A stretch of DNA of 64,000 nt from Chelatococcus sp. HY11 (GTDB lineage: Bacteria > Pseudomonadota > Alphaproteobacteria > Rhizobiales > Beijerinckiaceae). The position numbers and the translations under genes were made by a program. Position 1 is the stretch's first letter. Each line of letters begins with the position of its first letter. The stretch spans positions 186,001-250,000 of the forward strand of contig NZ_JAHBRX010000002.1 of assembly GCF_018398335.1 (NCBI RefSeq), given 5' to 3'. Positions 8,890 to 17,198 of the stretch are shown here, in pieces. A model generated the notes under the pieces. The model saw nothing but the letters and a program-made list of their open reading frames with translations. It was not told where the DNA came from and ran no database searches.

Positions 8890-9867
8890 ATGCTGATATT
8901 CCTGACGCGCCGTCTAATCGGCGGCCTGCTCGTACTCTTCGTCACGGCAACGCTGGTCTTCTTCGCGGTCTTCGCCTTGGGGAATCCCGTCGATGTCATG
9001 GTGAGCCCGGACGCCGACCAGACGGAACGCGCGGCGGCAGTCGCGCGTCTTGGGTTGGACCGGCCTATTCTGGAGCAATACGCGAGTTTCCTCTGGAACG
9101 CCGTGAGGGGGGATCTCGGCAATTCCTTTGTTTACGGCAAGCCCGCGACCACGGTCATTCTTGAGCGGCTGCCGGTGACCCTTGAACTCGCCATAGTCGC
9201 CATGGCGATCGCTCTCGCCATAGGCATTCCGCTCGGTATCATCGCCGGGCTGAAACCTGCCAGCCTCAGCGGCAAGACCATCATGTCCGGGTCGATTCTC
9301 GGCTTCTCGCTTCCGAATTTCTGGATCGGCCTGATGCTGATCTCGATCTTCGCCGTGCAGCTGAAGTGGCTGCCGTCGGGCGGGCGAGGGCCGACGGTGG
9401 ACGTCTTTGGCATTCCCCTGTCGATCCTCTCCCTGGAAGGGCTGAAATATCTCATATTGCCGGCCTTTACGCTCGCCCTTTACAAGACCTCCCTGATCAT
9501 TCGCATCTGCGAGACAGGCACACGCAACGTCAACCGGCAGGATTACATGCGTACGGCGCGCGCCCGCGGCGTCCCGCCGGTCCGCATCGTGACCGTTCAT
9601 CTTCTCAAGAATGTCATCATTCCCGTCATCACCGTGATGGGGCTCGAGTTCGGCGCCATGATCGCCTTCGCCGTGGCGGTCGAAACGGTGTTCTCCTATC
9701 CCGGCATGGGCAAGCTCCTGATCGATTCCATCAATCGGATCGACCGGCCGGTCATCGTCGCCTATCTCATGGTGACCTGCCTGATCTTCGTCACCGTCAA
9801 TCTGATCGTGGACGGGCTCTATGCCGTCCTTGATCCGCGCGTGCGCTTCAGCGCATCGAAGGCTTGA
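8890..9867 (+). CDS. ABC transporter permease, DppB type
   Basis: Inner-membrane permease of 325 residues. The first segment is near residues 9-31, followed by the GLDRPILEQY and GDLGNS motifs of the DppB half. The EAA loop is around residues 220-245 (TARARGVPPVRI). Start ATG 8890 has AGGA just upstream. It is separated from the binding protein by 139 bp, mostly the tandem array, and from the next permease by 3 bp. Confidence 0.92.
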   Translation: MLIFLTRRLIGGLLVLFVTATLVFFAVFALGNPVDVMVSPDADQTERAAAVARLGLDRPILEQYASFLWNAVRGDLGNSFVYGKPATTVILERLPVTLELAIVAMAIALAIGIPLGIIAGLKPASLSGKTIMSGSILGFSLPNFWIGLMLISIFAVQLKWLPSGGRGPTVDVFGIPLSILSLEGLKYLILPAFTLALYKTSLIIRICETGTRNVNRQDYMRTARARGVPPVRIVTVHLLKNVIIPVITVMGLEFGAMIAFAVAVETVFSYPGMGKLLIDSINRIDRPVIVAYLMVTCLIFVTVNLIVDGLYAVLDPRVRFSASKA

Positions 9868-9870
9868 GCC

Positions 9871-10806
9871 ATGGTCGCAGTTCATATTCCAACCGGCCCC
9901 GGAACGACGGAGGCGGAGCAGCCCCGCCAGAGCGTTACCCGCAAGCGGATCAAGGCCTTTCTGCGAGCACCCGGCGCTGTTTTCGGATTGGCCTTGTTTG
10001 GCCTCTTCCTGATCCTGGCACTTTTCGCGCCTCAGATCTCGCCGCAGAACCCCTATGATCTCGACACCCTCGACATCATGGACAACATGCTGGCGCCAGG
10101 CTCCGCGCTGGGCAACGGCATCACCGCATGGCTCGGAACCGATGACCAGGGGCGTGACATGCTGTCCGCCATCCTGCACGGCCTGCGCATCTCGATCGGC
10201 GTGGGCGTCGTATCTGTTCTGATCGCAAGCGCGATCGGCGCCGTTGTCGGCATCGGCTGCGCATATTTAGGTGGTCGCGTCGACGCCATCGCCATGCGTA
10301 TCGTGGACCTGCAGCTTTCGTTTCCCTCGATACTCGTGGCGCTGGTTCTGCTGTCAGTCTTCGGGCGCGGCATCGACAAGGTCATCCTGGCCCTCGTTAT
10401 CGTACAATGGGCCTATTACGCGCGCACGGTCAGGGGATCGGCCCTCGTCGAACGGGAGAAAGACTATATCGCGGCCGCTGTCTCCTTTGGGGCGCCGCGA
10501 TGGCGTATCATGTTCAGACATCTCCTGCCGAACTGCCTGCCGCCACTCATCGTGATCGCCACGGTGCAGATCGCCCATGCGATTTCGCTGGAGGCAACGC
10601 TTTCCTTCCTCGGTGTTGGCGTGCCCGTAACCGAACCTTCGCTCGGCATGCTCATCGCCAATGGCTATGGTTACCTGCTCTCTGGAAAGTATTGGATCTC
10701 GACCTTTCCCGGTTTTGCTCTCCTGCTGCTGGTCCTCGCCATCAATCTTGTCGGTGATCGTCTGCGGCACGTAATGGACCCATATAGCGATCAAAATGGC
10801 CACTGA
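9871..10806 (+). CDS. ABC transporter permease, DppC type
   Basis: Second permease half, 311 residues, with a hydrophilic N-terminal tail of about 40 residues before the first membrane segment. GTDDQGRDMLS is the DppC motif after the first periplasmic loop, and the EAA loop follows near residue 195 (AAAVSFGAPRWRI). Its last 11 bases overlap the start of the FAD oxidase gene, so the two are translated as a coupled pair. No ATPase gene follows. Confidence 0.92.
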   Translation: MVAVHIPTGPGTTEAEQPRQSVTRKRIKAFLRAPGAVFGLALFGLFLILALFAPQISPQNPYDLDTLDIMDNMLAPGSALGNGITAWLGTDDQGRDMLSAILHGLRISIGVGVVSVLIASAIGAVVGIGCAYLGGRVDAIAMRIVDLQLSFPSILVALVLLSVFGRGIDKVILALVIVQWAYYARTVRGSALVEREKDYIAAAVSFGAPRWRIMFRHLLPNCLPPLIVIATVQIAHAISLEATLSFLGVGVPVTEPSLGMLIANGYGYLLSGKYWISTFPGFALLLLVLAINLVGDRLRHVMDPYSDQNGH

Positions 10807-12064
10807 CCGGGCTCCCGCCGGGCGCCGGGCGCTGGTACTCGGCGCCGGTATCGTCGGCGTTTCGATCGCATTGCATCTCCAGCAGCGCGGCTGGTCCGTC
10901 GTTCTCGTCGACCGCAAGGATCCAGGACGCGAGACGAGCTACGGCAATGCGGGCTTCATCGAATGCTCATCCGTGCTGCCGCATCCCTTTCCGCGTGGCT
11001 TCTCGACGCTGATGAAGCTGGCGATGAACCGGTCCGACGCTGTGCGTTACGAGCCGCGCTTCCTGGCGCGCATCGCGCCCTGGCTCCTTGCCTACTGGCG
11101 GGCCTCCCAGGACAGCGCACTCGCCCGCATTGGGCCGTCGTTCCGCGCCTTGATCGATACCGCGCTTGCCGAACACGAGGCACTGATCGCCGAGGCCGGT
11201 GTAACGGGTCTGCTGCGCCACGACGGCTGGCTCGAAATTTGTCGTTCATCGCAACAGCTTGAAGCCGCAGACCGCGAGGCGAACTTCGCACGTCGTCACG
11301 GTGTCACCGCGGAGCAACTGGGAGCGGAGGCTCTCTATGCCCTGGAGCCCGCATTGAAGCCCGGCTTCCACGGGGCTATCGCCTGGCCCGACACCTGCCG
11401 GATCATCGATCCCGGTGGGCTGGTGGAGGCTTATGCGCGGCTCTTCCGCGCTAGGGGTGGCCAGATCCTGCGCGCGGATGCGCTGACGCTCGCCGATAAA
11501 GGCAGCACATGGGACATCCGCTCCGCCGGTGGAGAGACGATCTCCGCCGATCACGCCGTCGTCGCGCTCGGGCCGTGGACCGCCGATCTTGCCGCGCGCT
11601 TTGGCTATCGCTTTCCGCTTGCCGTCAAGCGCGGCTATCATCGGCATTTCGCCTATGATGACAGCGCCCGGCTGACACAGGCCGTCTATGTCCGCGACGA
11701 GGCCTGCCTGATTGTCCCGATGGCGCGTGGCATTCGCCTGCTCTCGGGCGCCGAGCTCGCCCCGCGCGATGCACCGTCGACCCCAGTCCAGATCCAGCGC
11801 ATCGAAGCGCGCGCGCGCAGCGCGGTCCCGCTCGGAGATCCCATTGAGCCGGAGCCCTGGCTCGGCGCGCGCCCCTGCCTGCCGGACATGCTGCCGGTGA
11901 TCGGCGCCGCGCCGCGCCATGCCGGACTGTGGTTCGCCTTTGGGCACAGCCACTATGGCCTGACATTGGGCCCGACAACCGGACGCATGCTGGCGGAGAT
12001 GATGAGCGGAGAAACGTCCTTTATCTCGCCGCAGGCCTACCGCGCAGAGCGTTTTGCCGTATAG
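10796..12064 (+). CDS. FAD-dependent oxidoreductase, D-amino-acid dehydrogenase (DadA) family
   Basis: Probable oxidative deamination of a D-amino acid or a related amine by an FAD enzyme of the DAO superfamily. The N-terminal dinucleotide fold VLGAGIVGVSIALHL (residues 13-27) and the following acidic VLVDRKDPG are typical. TSYGNAGFI is the DadA-family block after the FAD site, and the C-terminal block (GARPCLPDMLPVIG, then FGHSHYGLTLGPTTG) closes the FAD cavity. Length (422) is normal for DadA. The 11-bp overlap with the permease gene ties it to the importer, which suggests the solute delivers a D-amino acid or secondary amine (inference). Glycine or sarcosine oxidase activity is the alternative. 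Confidence 0.85.
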   Translation: MATDRAPAGRRALVLGAGIVGVSIALHLQQRGWSVVLVDRKDPGRETSYGNAGFIECSSVLPHPFPRGFSTLMKLAMNRSDAVRYEPRFLARIAPWLLAYWRASQDSALARIGPSFRALIDTALAEHEALIAEAGVTGLLRHDGWLEICRSSQQLEAADREANFARRHGVTAEQLGAEALYALEPALKPGFHGAIAWPDTCRIIDPGGLVEAYARLFRARGGQILRADALTLADKGSTWDIRSAGGETISADHAVVALGPWTADLAARFGYRFPLAVKRGYHRHFAYDDSARLTQAVYVRDEACLIVPMARGIRLLSGAELAPRDAPSTPVQIQRIEARARSAVPLGDPIEPEPWLGARPCLPDMLPVIGAAPRHAGLWFAFGHSHYGLTLGPTTGRMLAEMMSGETSFISPQAYRAERFAV

Positions 12065-12070
12065 CGCATC

Positions 12071-13225
12071 TCAACAAAGACGTTGTTCCGCCAAGCGACT
12101 GATAAGCGCTACGCAGCGTTCGAGCTCGGCCTCTTCGATGAACTCGTCGGGCTGGTGGGCCTGTGCGATATCGCCCGGGCCGCAGACGAGAGCCGGTGTG
12201 CCGAAGCGCTGGAAGATGCCCGCCTCGGTGCCATAGGGAACCTTCAACGGAGCCGTCTGGCCGACGAGATCCATAAGGAGCGTCTCAGCTTCCCTGTCGG
12301 CATTGGGGCCGAGCGGCGGGATATGGGCCTGAACCTCGAAGGCGATGCCGCAAGCGGGATCGATCGCCTTCATCGCCGGTTCGAGGGCCTCCCGCGCGAA
12401 GCGCTCGATGCGCGCGAGCACGGCGCGGTCATCGACGCCGGGAATGACGCGCATTTCCCAGAAGAAGCGGCAGCTTTCGGCGACGATATTGCCGTGGAGG
12501 CCGCCGTTGATGATATTGACCTGGATGGTGCTGTAGGGCGGATCAAGGCCTTCATGGCGCCCACCCTCGGCAAATTCGCGCCGCAGGCCGTTGATGAAGG
12601 CGATGAGCTCGCCTGCGACCATCACCGCATTGACATAGCGATCAGGCTGCGAGGAATGGCCAGGCTTGCCGGTGACGGTGGTCCAACCGATGAGCCCGCC
12701 CTTGTGGGCATCGATCGCCTTGAGCGACGAGGGCTCACCGATGACGGCCAGTTGCGGCGCGAGGCCCGATTGGCCGAGCCATTCGGCCATGGACCAGACG
12801 CCGGTACAGCCGACCTCCTCGTCATAGGAAAAGGCCAGATGCAGCGGCTTGGCCAGTGGCAGCGCCGCGACATCATGCGCCGCCGCGATGCTTGAGGCGA
12901 GAAAGCCCTTCATGTCGGTTGCGCCGCGGCCAATGAGCCGGCCGCCTTCCTCCCGCATGACGAAGGGGTCACCTGTCCAGGCCTGCCCGGACGTTGGGAC
13001 CACATCCGTATGCCCGGACAGGACGAGGCCGCCGGGCCCATCCGGGCCGATGCTGATGAAAAGATTGGCTTTCGCGCCATCCGCATTGGGGAAACGCCGG
13101 AACCGAGCGCCGAGCGGCGCCAATATCGCCTCAACCCAGTGCAATAGATCGAGATTGCTGGCGGAACTCACAGTCGGAAAGCCGATGAGGTGACCGAGCG
13201 CGCCTTTGGCAGATAGCGTTGACAT
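12071..13225 (-). CDS. argE: Acetylornithine deacetylase-type peptidase M20
   Basis: Zinc amidohydrolase of 384 residues that removes an N-acyl group from an amino acid. The M20 metal motifs are all visible: SGHTDVVP (His and Asp ligands), GRGATDMKG (bridging Asp), DEEVGCTG (general base and ligand Glu), IGEP, and a late His in IAQAHQPDEF. These fit the ArgE branch. It lies 26 bp downstream of the aminotransferase and forms an operon with it, away from arginine genes. It may therefore act on imported N-acyl amino acids rather than in arginine biosynthesis (inference). It converges on the DadA-like gene with a 6-bp gap. Confidence 0.88.
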   Translation of the reverse strand: MSTLSAKGALGHLIGFPTVSSASNLDLLHWVEAILAPLGARFRRFPNADGAKANLFISIGPDGPGGLVLSGHTDVVPTSGQAWTGDPFVMREEGGRLIGRGATDMKGFLASSIAAAHDVAALPLAKPLHLAFSYDEEVGCTGVWSMAEWLGQSGLAPQLAVIGEPSSLKAIDAHKGGLIGWTTVTGKPGHSSQPDRYVNAVMVAGELIAFINGLRREFAEGGRHEGLDPPYSTIQVNIINGGLHGNIVAESCRFFWEMRVIPGVDDRAVLARIERFAREALEPAMKAIDPACGIAFEVQAHIPPLGPNADREAETLLMDLVGQTAPLKVPYGTEAGIFQRFGTPALVCGPGDIAQAHQPDEFIEEAELERCVALISRLAEQRLC

Positions 13226-13251
13226 GGCGGTCCATTTCCCGAAGCAGGGGA

Positions 13252-14445
13252 TTATCTCAGAGCCTCGGCGATGCGTGAGCAGGCCTGCTCGATCTGGCGG
13301 GCGTCACGCAGGACGCACATGCGCATGAAGCGTTTGGCGATGCCCCCGAAGAGGTGGCCCGGTGCCAGCCCGACGCGCGCTTCGTGCAGGATCCTGCTGC
13401 AGGCCACCATCGCGTCGTCCTCGCCCTTCAGGGCGAAGAACACATAGAGGCCTCCTTGCGGCTTGGCGCCGAACTCAAGCTGGTTGATGCCAGCCAGATG
13501 CTCATATGCGATATCGCGGCCAGTGCGGCAGCGCTCGCGCACCTCATCGACCACAGGTTCGCCATGGATCAAGGCGGCGGCCGCCGCCGCCTGGACGAAG
13601 CCAGCGGTGCCGCTGTTGAGATACTGGGTCATCGCGCCAATCGTGGGGGAGAGCGAGGCGGGATGGGAGAGCCAACCCACGCGCCAGCCGGTCATCGCCC
13701 AGGCCTTGGAAAAGCTGTTCACCGCCATGACCCGGTCTTCGTCATCGGCGATCTGGAGCATCGAGGGGGCAACGGGGCCGTCGAAATAGATGCGGCCATA
13801 GACCTCGTCGCTGAGGATCCATATGCCGGTGCGCCGGCTGAATGCGAGAATGGCATCGAGTTCCGCGGCCGTCGCCACCCATCCGCCGGGGTTGGAAGGG
13901 GTGGGAAGGAAGATCGCCCGCGTCTTCGCGGTGCAGGAGGCGAACAGCCGGTCGAGATCAAGCCGCCAGTCACTATCGCGGAAATCGAGAGGGAAGGGCA
14001 CCGGGGTTCCGTCCTGCATATGGATGGCGGCGCGGATATTCGGCCATTGCGGCTCGATATAGATGACTTCGTCGCCCGCATTGACGATCAGCGACAGCGC
14101 GAGATAGACGGCCTGCATGCCGCCCGGCGTAACGGTGGAGCGGGCCCGGGAGATCGGGCGCCCATGCAGGGCGGTCTGGTAGGTCGACAAGGCTTCGGAG
14201 AGCTCCGGCAACCCGCGCATGTCCGGGACATAGAAGGTCATGCCCTGATCGAGGGCCGCTTTCGCGGCATCGCGGATGAAGGCGGGCGTCACCATGTCGC
14301 CCTCGCCATACCAGAGTGGAATGACACCCTCTATGCCCTGTGCCTCCACGGCGAGCCGCGCAATATTTTCCATGGGAATACTGGCCATGCATGGGCGGAT
14401 GCCAAGTGCGGGCGCGAGATCTGCCGGTAATGCCAAAATAGTCAC
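13252..14445 (-). CDS. Class I/II aminotransferase, PLP-dependent
   Basis: Fold-type I transaminase of about 397 residues. The PLP lysine is in NSFSKAWAMTGWRVGW, the phosphate-binding and Asp-Tyr region is ILSDEVYGRIYFDG, and the N-terminal substrate segment is VIPLWYGEGD. The GTG at 14445 is preferred, giving VTILALPADLAP. An in-frame start at 14496 and an internal Met at 14388 are alternatives; no strong ribosome site decides between them. It is the first gene of an operon with the ArgE-type deacylase. Amino-donor specificity is not readable; the family includes aspartate and aromatic transaminases. Confidence 0.87.
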   Translation of the reverse strand: MTILALPADLAPALGIRPCMASIPMENIARLAVEAQGIEGVIPLWYGEGDMVTPAFIRDAAKAALDQGMTFYVPDMRGLPELSEALSTYQTALHGRPISRARSTVTPGGMQAVYLALSLIVNAGDEVIYIEPQWPNIRAAIHMQDGTPVPFPLDFRDSDWRLDLDRLFASCTAKTRAIFLPTPSNPGGWVATAAELDAILAFSRRTGIWILSDEVYGRIYFDGPVAPSMLQIADDEDRVMAVNSFSKAWAMTGWRVGWLSHPASLSPTIGAMTQYLNSGTAGFVQAAAAAALIHGEPVVDEVRERCRTGRDIAYEHLAGINQLEFGAKPQGGLYVFFALKGEDDAMVACSRILHEARVGLAPGHLFGGIAKRFMRMCVLRDARQIEQACSRIAEALR

Positions 14446-15033
14446 TCCACAGGATTGTGAGCAGTCCGCTCCAAATTGATCCGATACCAGCGGCACAGCG
14501 CGATCCCACCCGCGTGCTGGCTTGAATCAGTGCAATTGCATCTTCCGAAGGATGCTGCCGGATCGCGCGCTTGAGGACGCACCGTTCCGGCCGGCCGACT
14601 CATCCAGGAGAGTCGATCGATTACGGTGTCCCACCGTGACCGCTCGTCGTTCAAGCCTCCTCGATTCAAGCCTTGCGCGGTGATTATTTCAAGTTCAAAC
14701 TATTCTATGCCGATGGATGCGAAATGCAACAGCGGCGTCGTTCCTGGTGGTCTGAAGTGGCGTGTTCCTGCGCTGCCGAAGCGGCCGTCCGCGCTATCGC
14801 GCCGTCTGATAAATATGCAAATGCATCCTTTAGAACCGACGTCTGAGCCATTTTCGATCTTGCCACGGCGCAACCTTTCCCTATTCTTGTTCAAAGAAAT
14901 GGGAACAGGCCGGCCAGACCCTCAGAATATGTATTCTCAGATATCGGGGCTTCGGCAGGCAGGCGGTGATCGGGGCCGATGATGGATTTCGTAGGCGCTG
15001 TCGCCATGGTCGTCATGATGGGAGGCCAGTTGC
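14446..15033. other. Divergent intergenic region, aminotransferase / iorA
   Basis: A 588-bp gap. It contains two short dyads, ATGCA-AA-TGCAT (14815-14826) and AGAATA-TG-TATTCT (14924-14937), and a candidate promoter for iorA at 14860-14887. It also holds a 19-codon hydrophobic reading frame (14982-15041) whose stop overlaps the iorA start. A longer open frame at 14626-14982 has no ribosome site or recognisable protein character, so it is not called. Confidence 0.5.
14860..14887 (+). promoter_or_regulatory. Candidate sigma-70 promoter of iorAB
   Basis: TTGCCA at 14860-14865 (five of six), 16-bp spacer, TATTCT at 14882-14887 (four of six). The AGAATA-TG-TATTCT palindrome lies about 37 bp downstream of the -10, a location compatible with repression or an Lrp/AsnC-type regulator (inference). 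Confidence 0.35.
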
Positions 15034-17187
15034 ATGGCTGAGCGTTCATTTGCCCGCGAGGTCCAGGACCTCAAGCTGGGCGAAGGCGAGATCTTCCGGG
15101 GGGAAGGTATTCTCGCCATAACCAAAGCATTGTTGCAGTCTGGCGTCTCGTATGTCGGGGGCTATCAGGGCTCACCTATTTCCCATCTCATGGATGTGCT
15201 TGCCGACGCCAGGGATGTGCTCGACGACCTGGGTGTCCATTTCGAATCCTCAGCCTCGGAAGCCGCCGCTGCCGCAATGCTGTCGGCATCCGTCATGTAT
15301 CCGGTGCGTGGGGCCGTGACCTGGAAATCGACCGCCGGCACGAATGTCGCATCCGATGCGCTGTCCAACCTGTCGTCCGGCGGCGTGACGGGCGGCGCTC
15401 TCGTTATCATCGGTGAAGATTACGGCGAGGGCTCCTCCATCATGCAGGAGCGCTCCCATGCCTTTGCCATGAAGTCGCAGATGTGGCTGCTCGATCCCCG
15501 GCCAAATCTGGAGTCCATCGTCAAGGCGGTGGAGGATGGCTTTGCATTATCGGAGGCTTCCAATACGCCGGTGATGCTTGGCGTTCGCATCCGCACCTGT
15601 CACGTGCACGGCCAATTCGTCGCCAAGGATAACAAGAAGCCTGAGTTCACCTTGCGGCAGGCTGTCGAGTCACCGAAACGCGACGTCAACCGCATCGTCC
15701 TTCCACCGGCCGCCTATATCCATGAAAAGGAAAAGCTGGAGAAGCGCTGGCCTGCCGCCGTCGCCTTCATCAAGGAGCGCAAGCTCAACGAATTCTTCGG
15801 GCCCGAGCAAGGTGACGTCGGCATCGTCCTACAGGGCGGCATGTATAACAGCGTCATGCGCGCGCTGCAGTTCATGGGACTGGCGGACGTCTACGGCAAT
15901 TCCGCGGTTCCTCTTTATGTTCTTAACGTCGCCTATCCGATGATCGACGACGAGATGGTGGAATTCTGCCTCGGCAAGAAGGCCGTCCTCATGGTGGAGG
16001 AGGGGCAGCCCGAGTATATCGAGCAGAGCCTGCATACGCTGTTGCGTCGCCGCGACATCAATACCAAGGTGAGCGGCAAGGATCTTCTGCCGCTTGGCGG
16101 CGAGATGACGGCGCCTGTCCTGATCAACGGCCTCACCGCCTTCTTCGAGACCCACGCCCGCGTGCTGCTCGGCAATCGGCCGCCCCTGCCGGATGCGACG
16201 CCGATCCTCGCCGATCCGAAGGTCAAGGCCCTTGCCGATGTCGTGCCGCAGCGGCCTGCCGGCTTCTGCACCGGCTGTCCCGAGCGGCCCATCTTCGCGG
16301 CGATGAAACTGGTCGAGAAGGAACTCGGCCAGCATCACGTCTCGGCCGACATCGGCTGCCATCTCTTCTCCATCCTGCCGCCCTTCAATATCGGCGCGAC
16401 AACCATGGGCTATGGGCTGGGGCCGGCCTCGGCTTCCGCCTTCAATGTGGAGGCCGACAAACGCCCGATCTCCGTGATGGGCGATGGCGGCTTCTGGCAC
16501 AACGGCCTCTCCACCAGCGTCGGCAACGCCGTCTACAACAAGCAGGACGGCGTGATCCTGATCGTCGACAATCACTATGCCGCCGCCACCGGTGGGCAGG
16601 ATATTTTGTCTTCGCGCGCCGATAATCCTGAACGATCGACGAAGCATCCGATCGTTGACGCGGTGAAGGGCATCGGCGTCCAATGGGTGCGCCAGATCGA
16701 CCGGACCTATGACGTCGCCAAGATGCGCGATACCCTGAAAGAAGCGCTGACGACGTCGGAACGTGGGCCCAAGGTCATTGTCGCCTCGTCGGAATGCATG
16801 TTGAACAAGCAACGGCGCGTGAAACCGCAGTTCAACAAGGCGGTCAAGGCGGGCCAGCGCATGGTGCGCGAGCGTTTCGGGGTCGATGAGGATGTCTGCA
16901 CCGGCGATCATGCCTGCATTCGCCTCTCGGGCTGCCCGTCGCTGTCGGTGAAACATACCGATGATCCCCTGAAGGATGATCCGGTCGCAGCCATCGACAA
17001 TTCCTGCGTGGGCTGCGGCAATTGCGGCGAGGTCTCCGAGGCGGCCGTGCTCTGCCCGTCCTTCTATCGGGCGGATATCATCCACAATCCAACCGGCCTG
17101 GACCGCTTCCTCGCAAAGGTCCGGAGCGCGGTGATCGGCTTCCTGCAGCGCCGGCGCGACAGTCGGCGCGTGGTCTTCCCGGCGTGA
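15034..17187 (+). CDS. iorA: Indolepyruvate ferredoxin oxidoreductase, alpha subunit (IorA)
   Basis: Thiamine-diphosphate and iron-sulfur enzyme subunit for oxidative decarboxylation of aryl 2-oxo acids (from aromatic amino acids) to acyl-CoA with ferredoxin. The N-terminal pyrimidine-binding domain is followed by the TPP pyrophosphate motif GDGGFWHNG near residues 484-492 and its NHYAAATGG continuation. The C-terminus has ferredoxin-like cysteines (a CTGDHAC...GCP half and CVGCGNCG...CPSF). At 717 residues it is close to the long bacterial IorA form. GGGAGG sits about 8 bases before the ATG. iorB follows after 11 bp. Aromatic transamination products could feed it, which fits the aminotransferase upstream (inference). 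Confidence 0.92.
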   Translation: MAERSFAREVQDLKLGEGEIFRGEGILAITKALLQSGVSYVGGYQGSPISHLMDVLADARDVLDDLGVHFESSASEAAAAAMLSASVMYPVRGAVTWKSTAGTNVASDALSNLSSGGVTGGALVIIGEDYGEGSSIMQERSHAFAMKSQMWLLDPRPNLESIVKAVEDGFALSEASNTPVMLGVRIRTCHVHGQFVAKDNKKPEFTLRQAVESPKRDVNRIVLPPAAYIHEKEKLEKRWPAAVAFIKERKLNEFFGPEQGDVGIVLQGGMYNSVMRALQFMGLADVYGNSAVPLYVLNVAYPMIDDEMVEFCLGKKAVLMVEEGQPEYIEQSLHTLLRRRDINTKVSGKDLLPLGGEMTAPVLINGLTAFFETHARVLLGNRPPLPDATPILADPKVKALADVVPQRPAGFCTGCPERPIFAAMKLVEKELGQHHVSADIGCHLFSILPPFNIGATTMGYGLGPASASAFNVEADKRPISVMGDGGFWHNGLSTSVGNAVYNKQDGVILIVDNHYAAATGGQDILSSRADNPERSTKHPIVDAVKGIGVQWVRQIDRTYDVAKMRDTLKEALTTSERGPKVIVASSECMLNKQRRVKPQFNKAVKAGQRMVRERFGVDEDVCTGDHACIRLSGCPSLSVKHTDDPLKDDPVAAIDNSCVGCGNCGEVSEAAVLCPSFYRADIIHNPTGLDRFLAKVRSAVIGFLQRRRDSRRVVFPA

Positions 17188-17198
17188 ACGAGGGCGCG

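Noticed and set aside
14626-14982. 118-codon open frame in the gap before iorA
   Set aside because: No ribosome site, mixed composition and no recognisable protein features; the region is better explained as regulatory.
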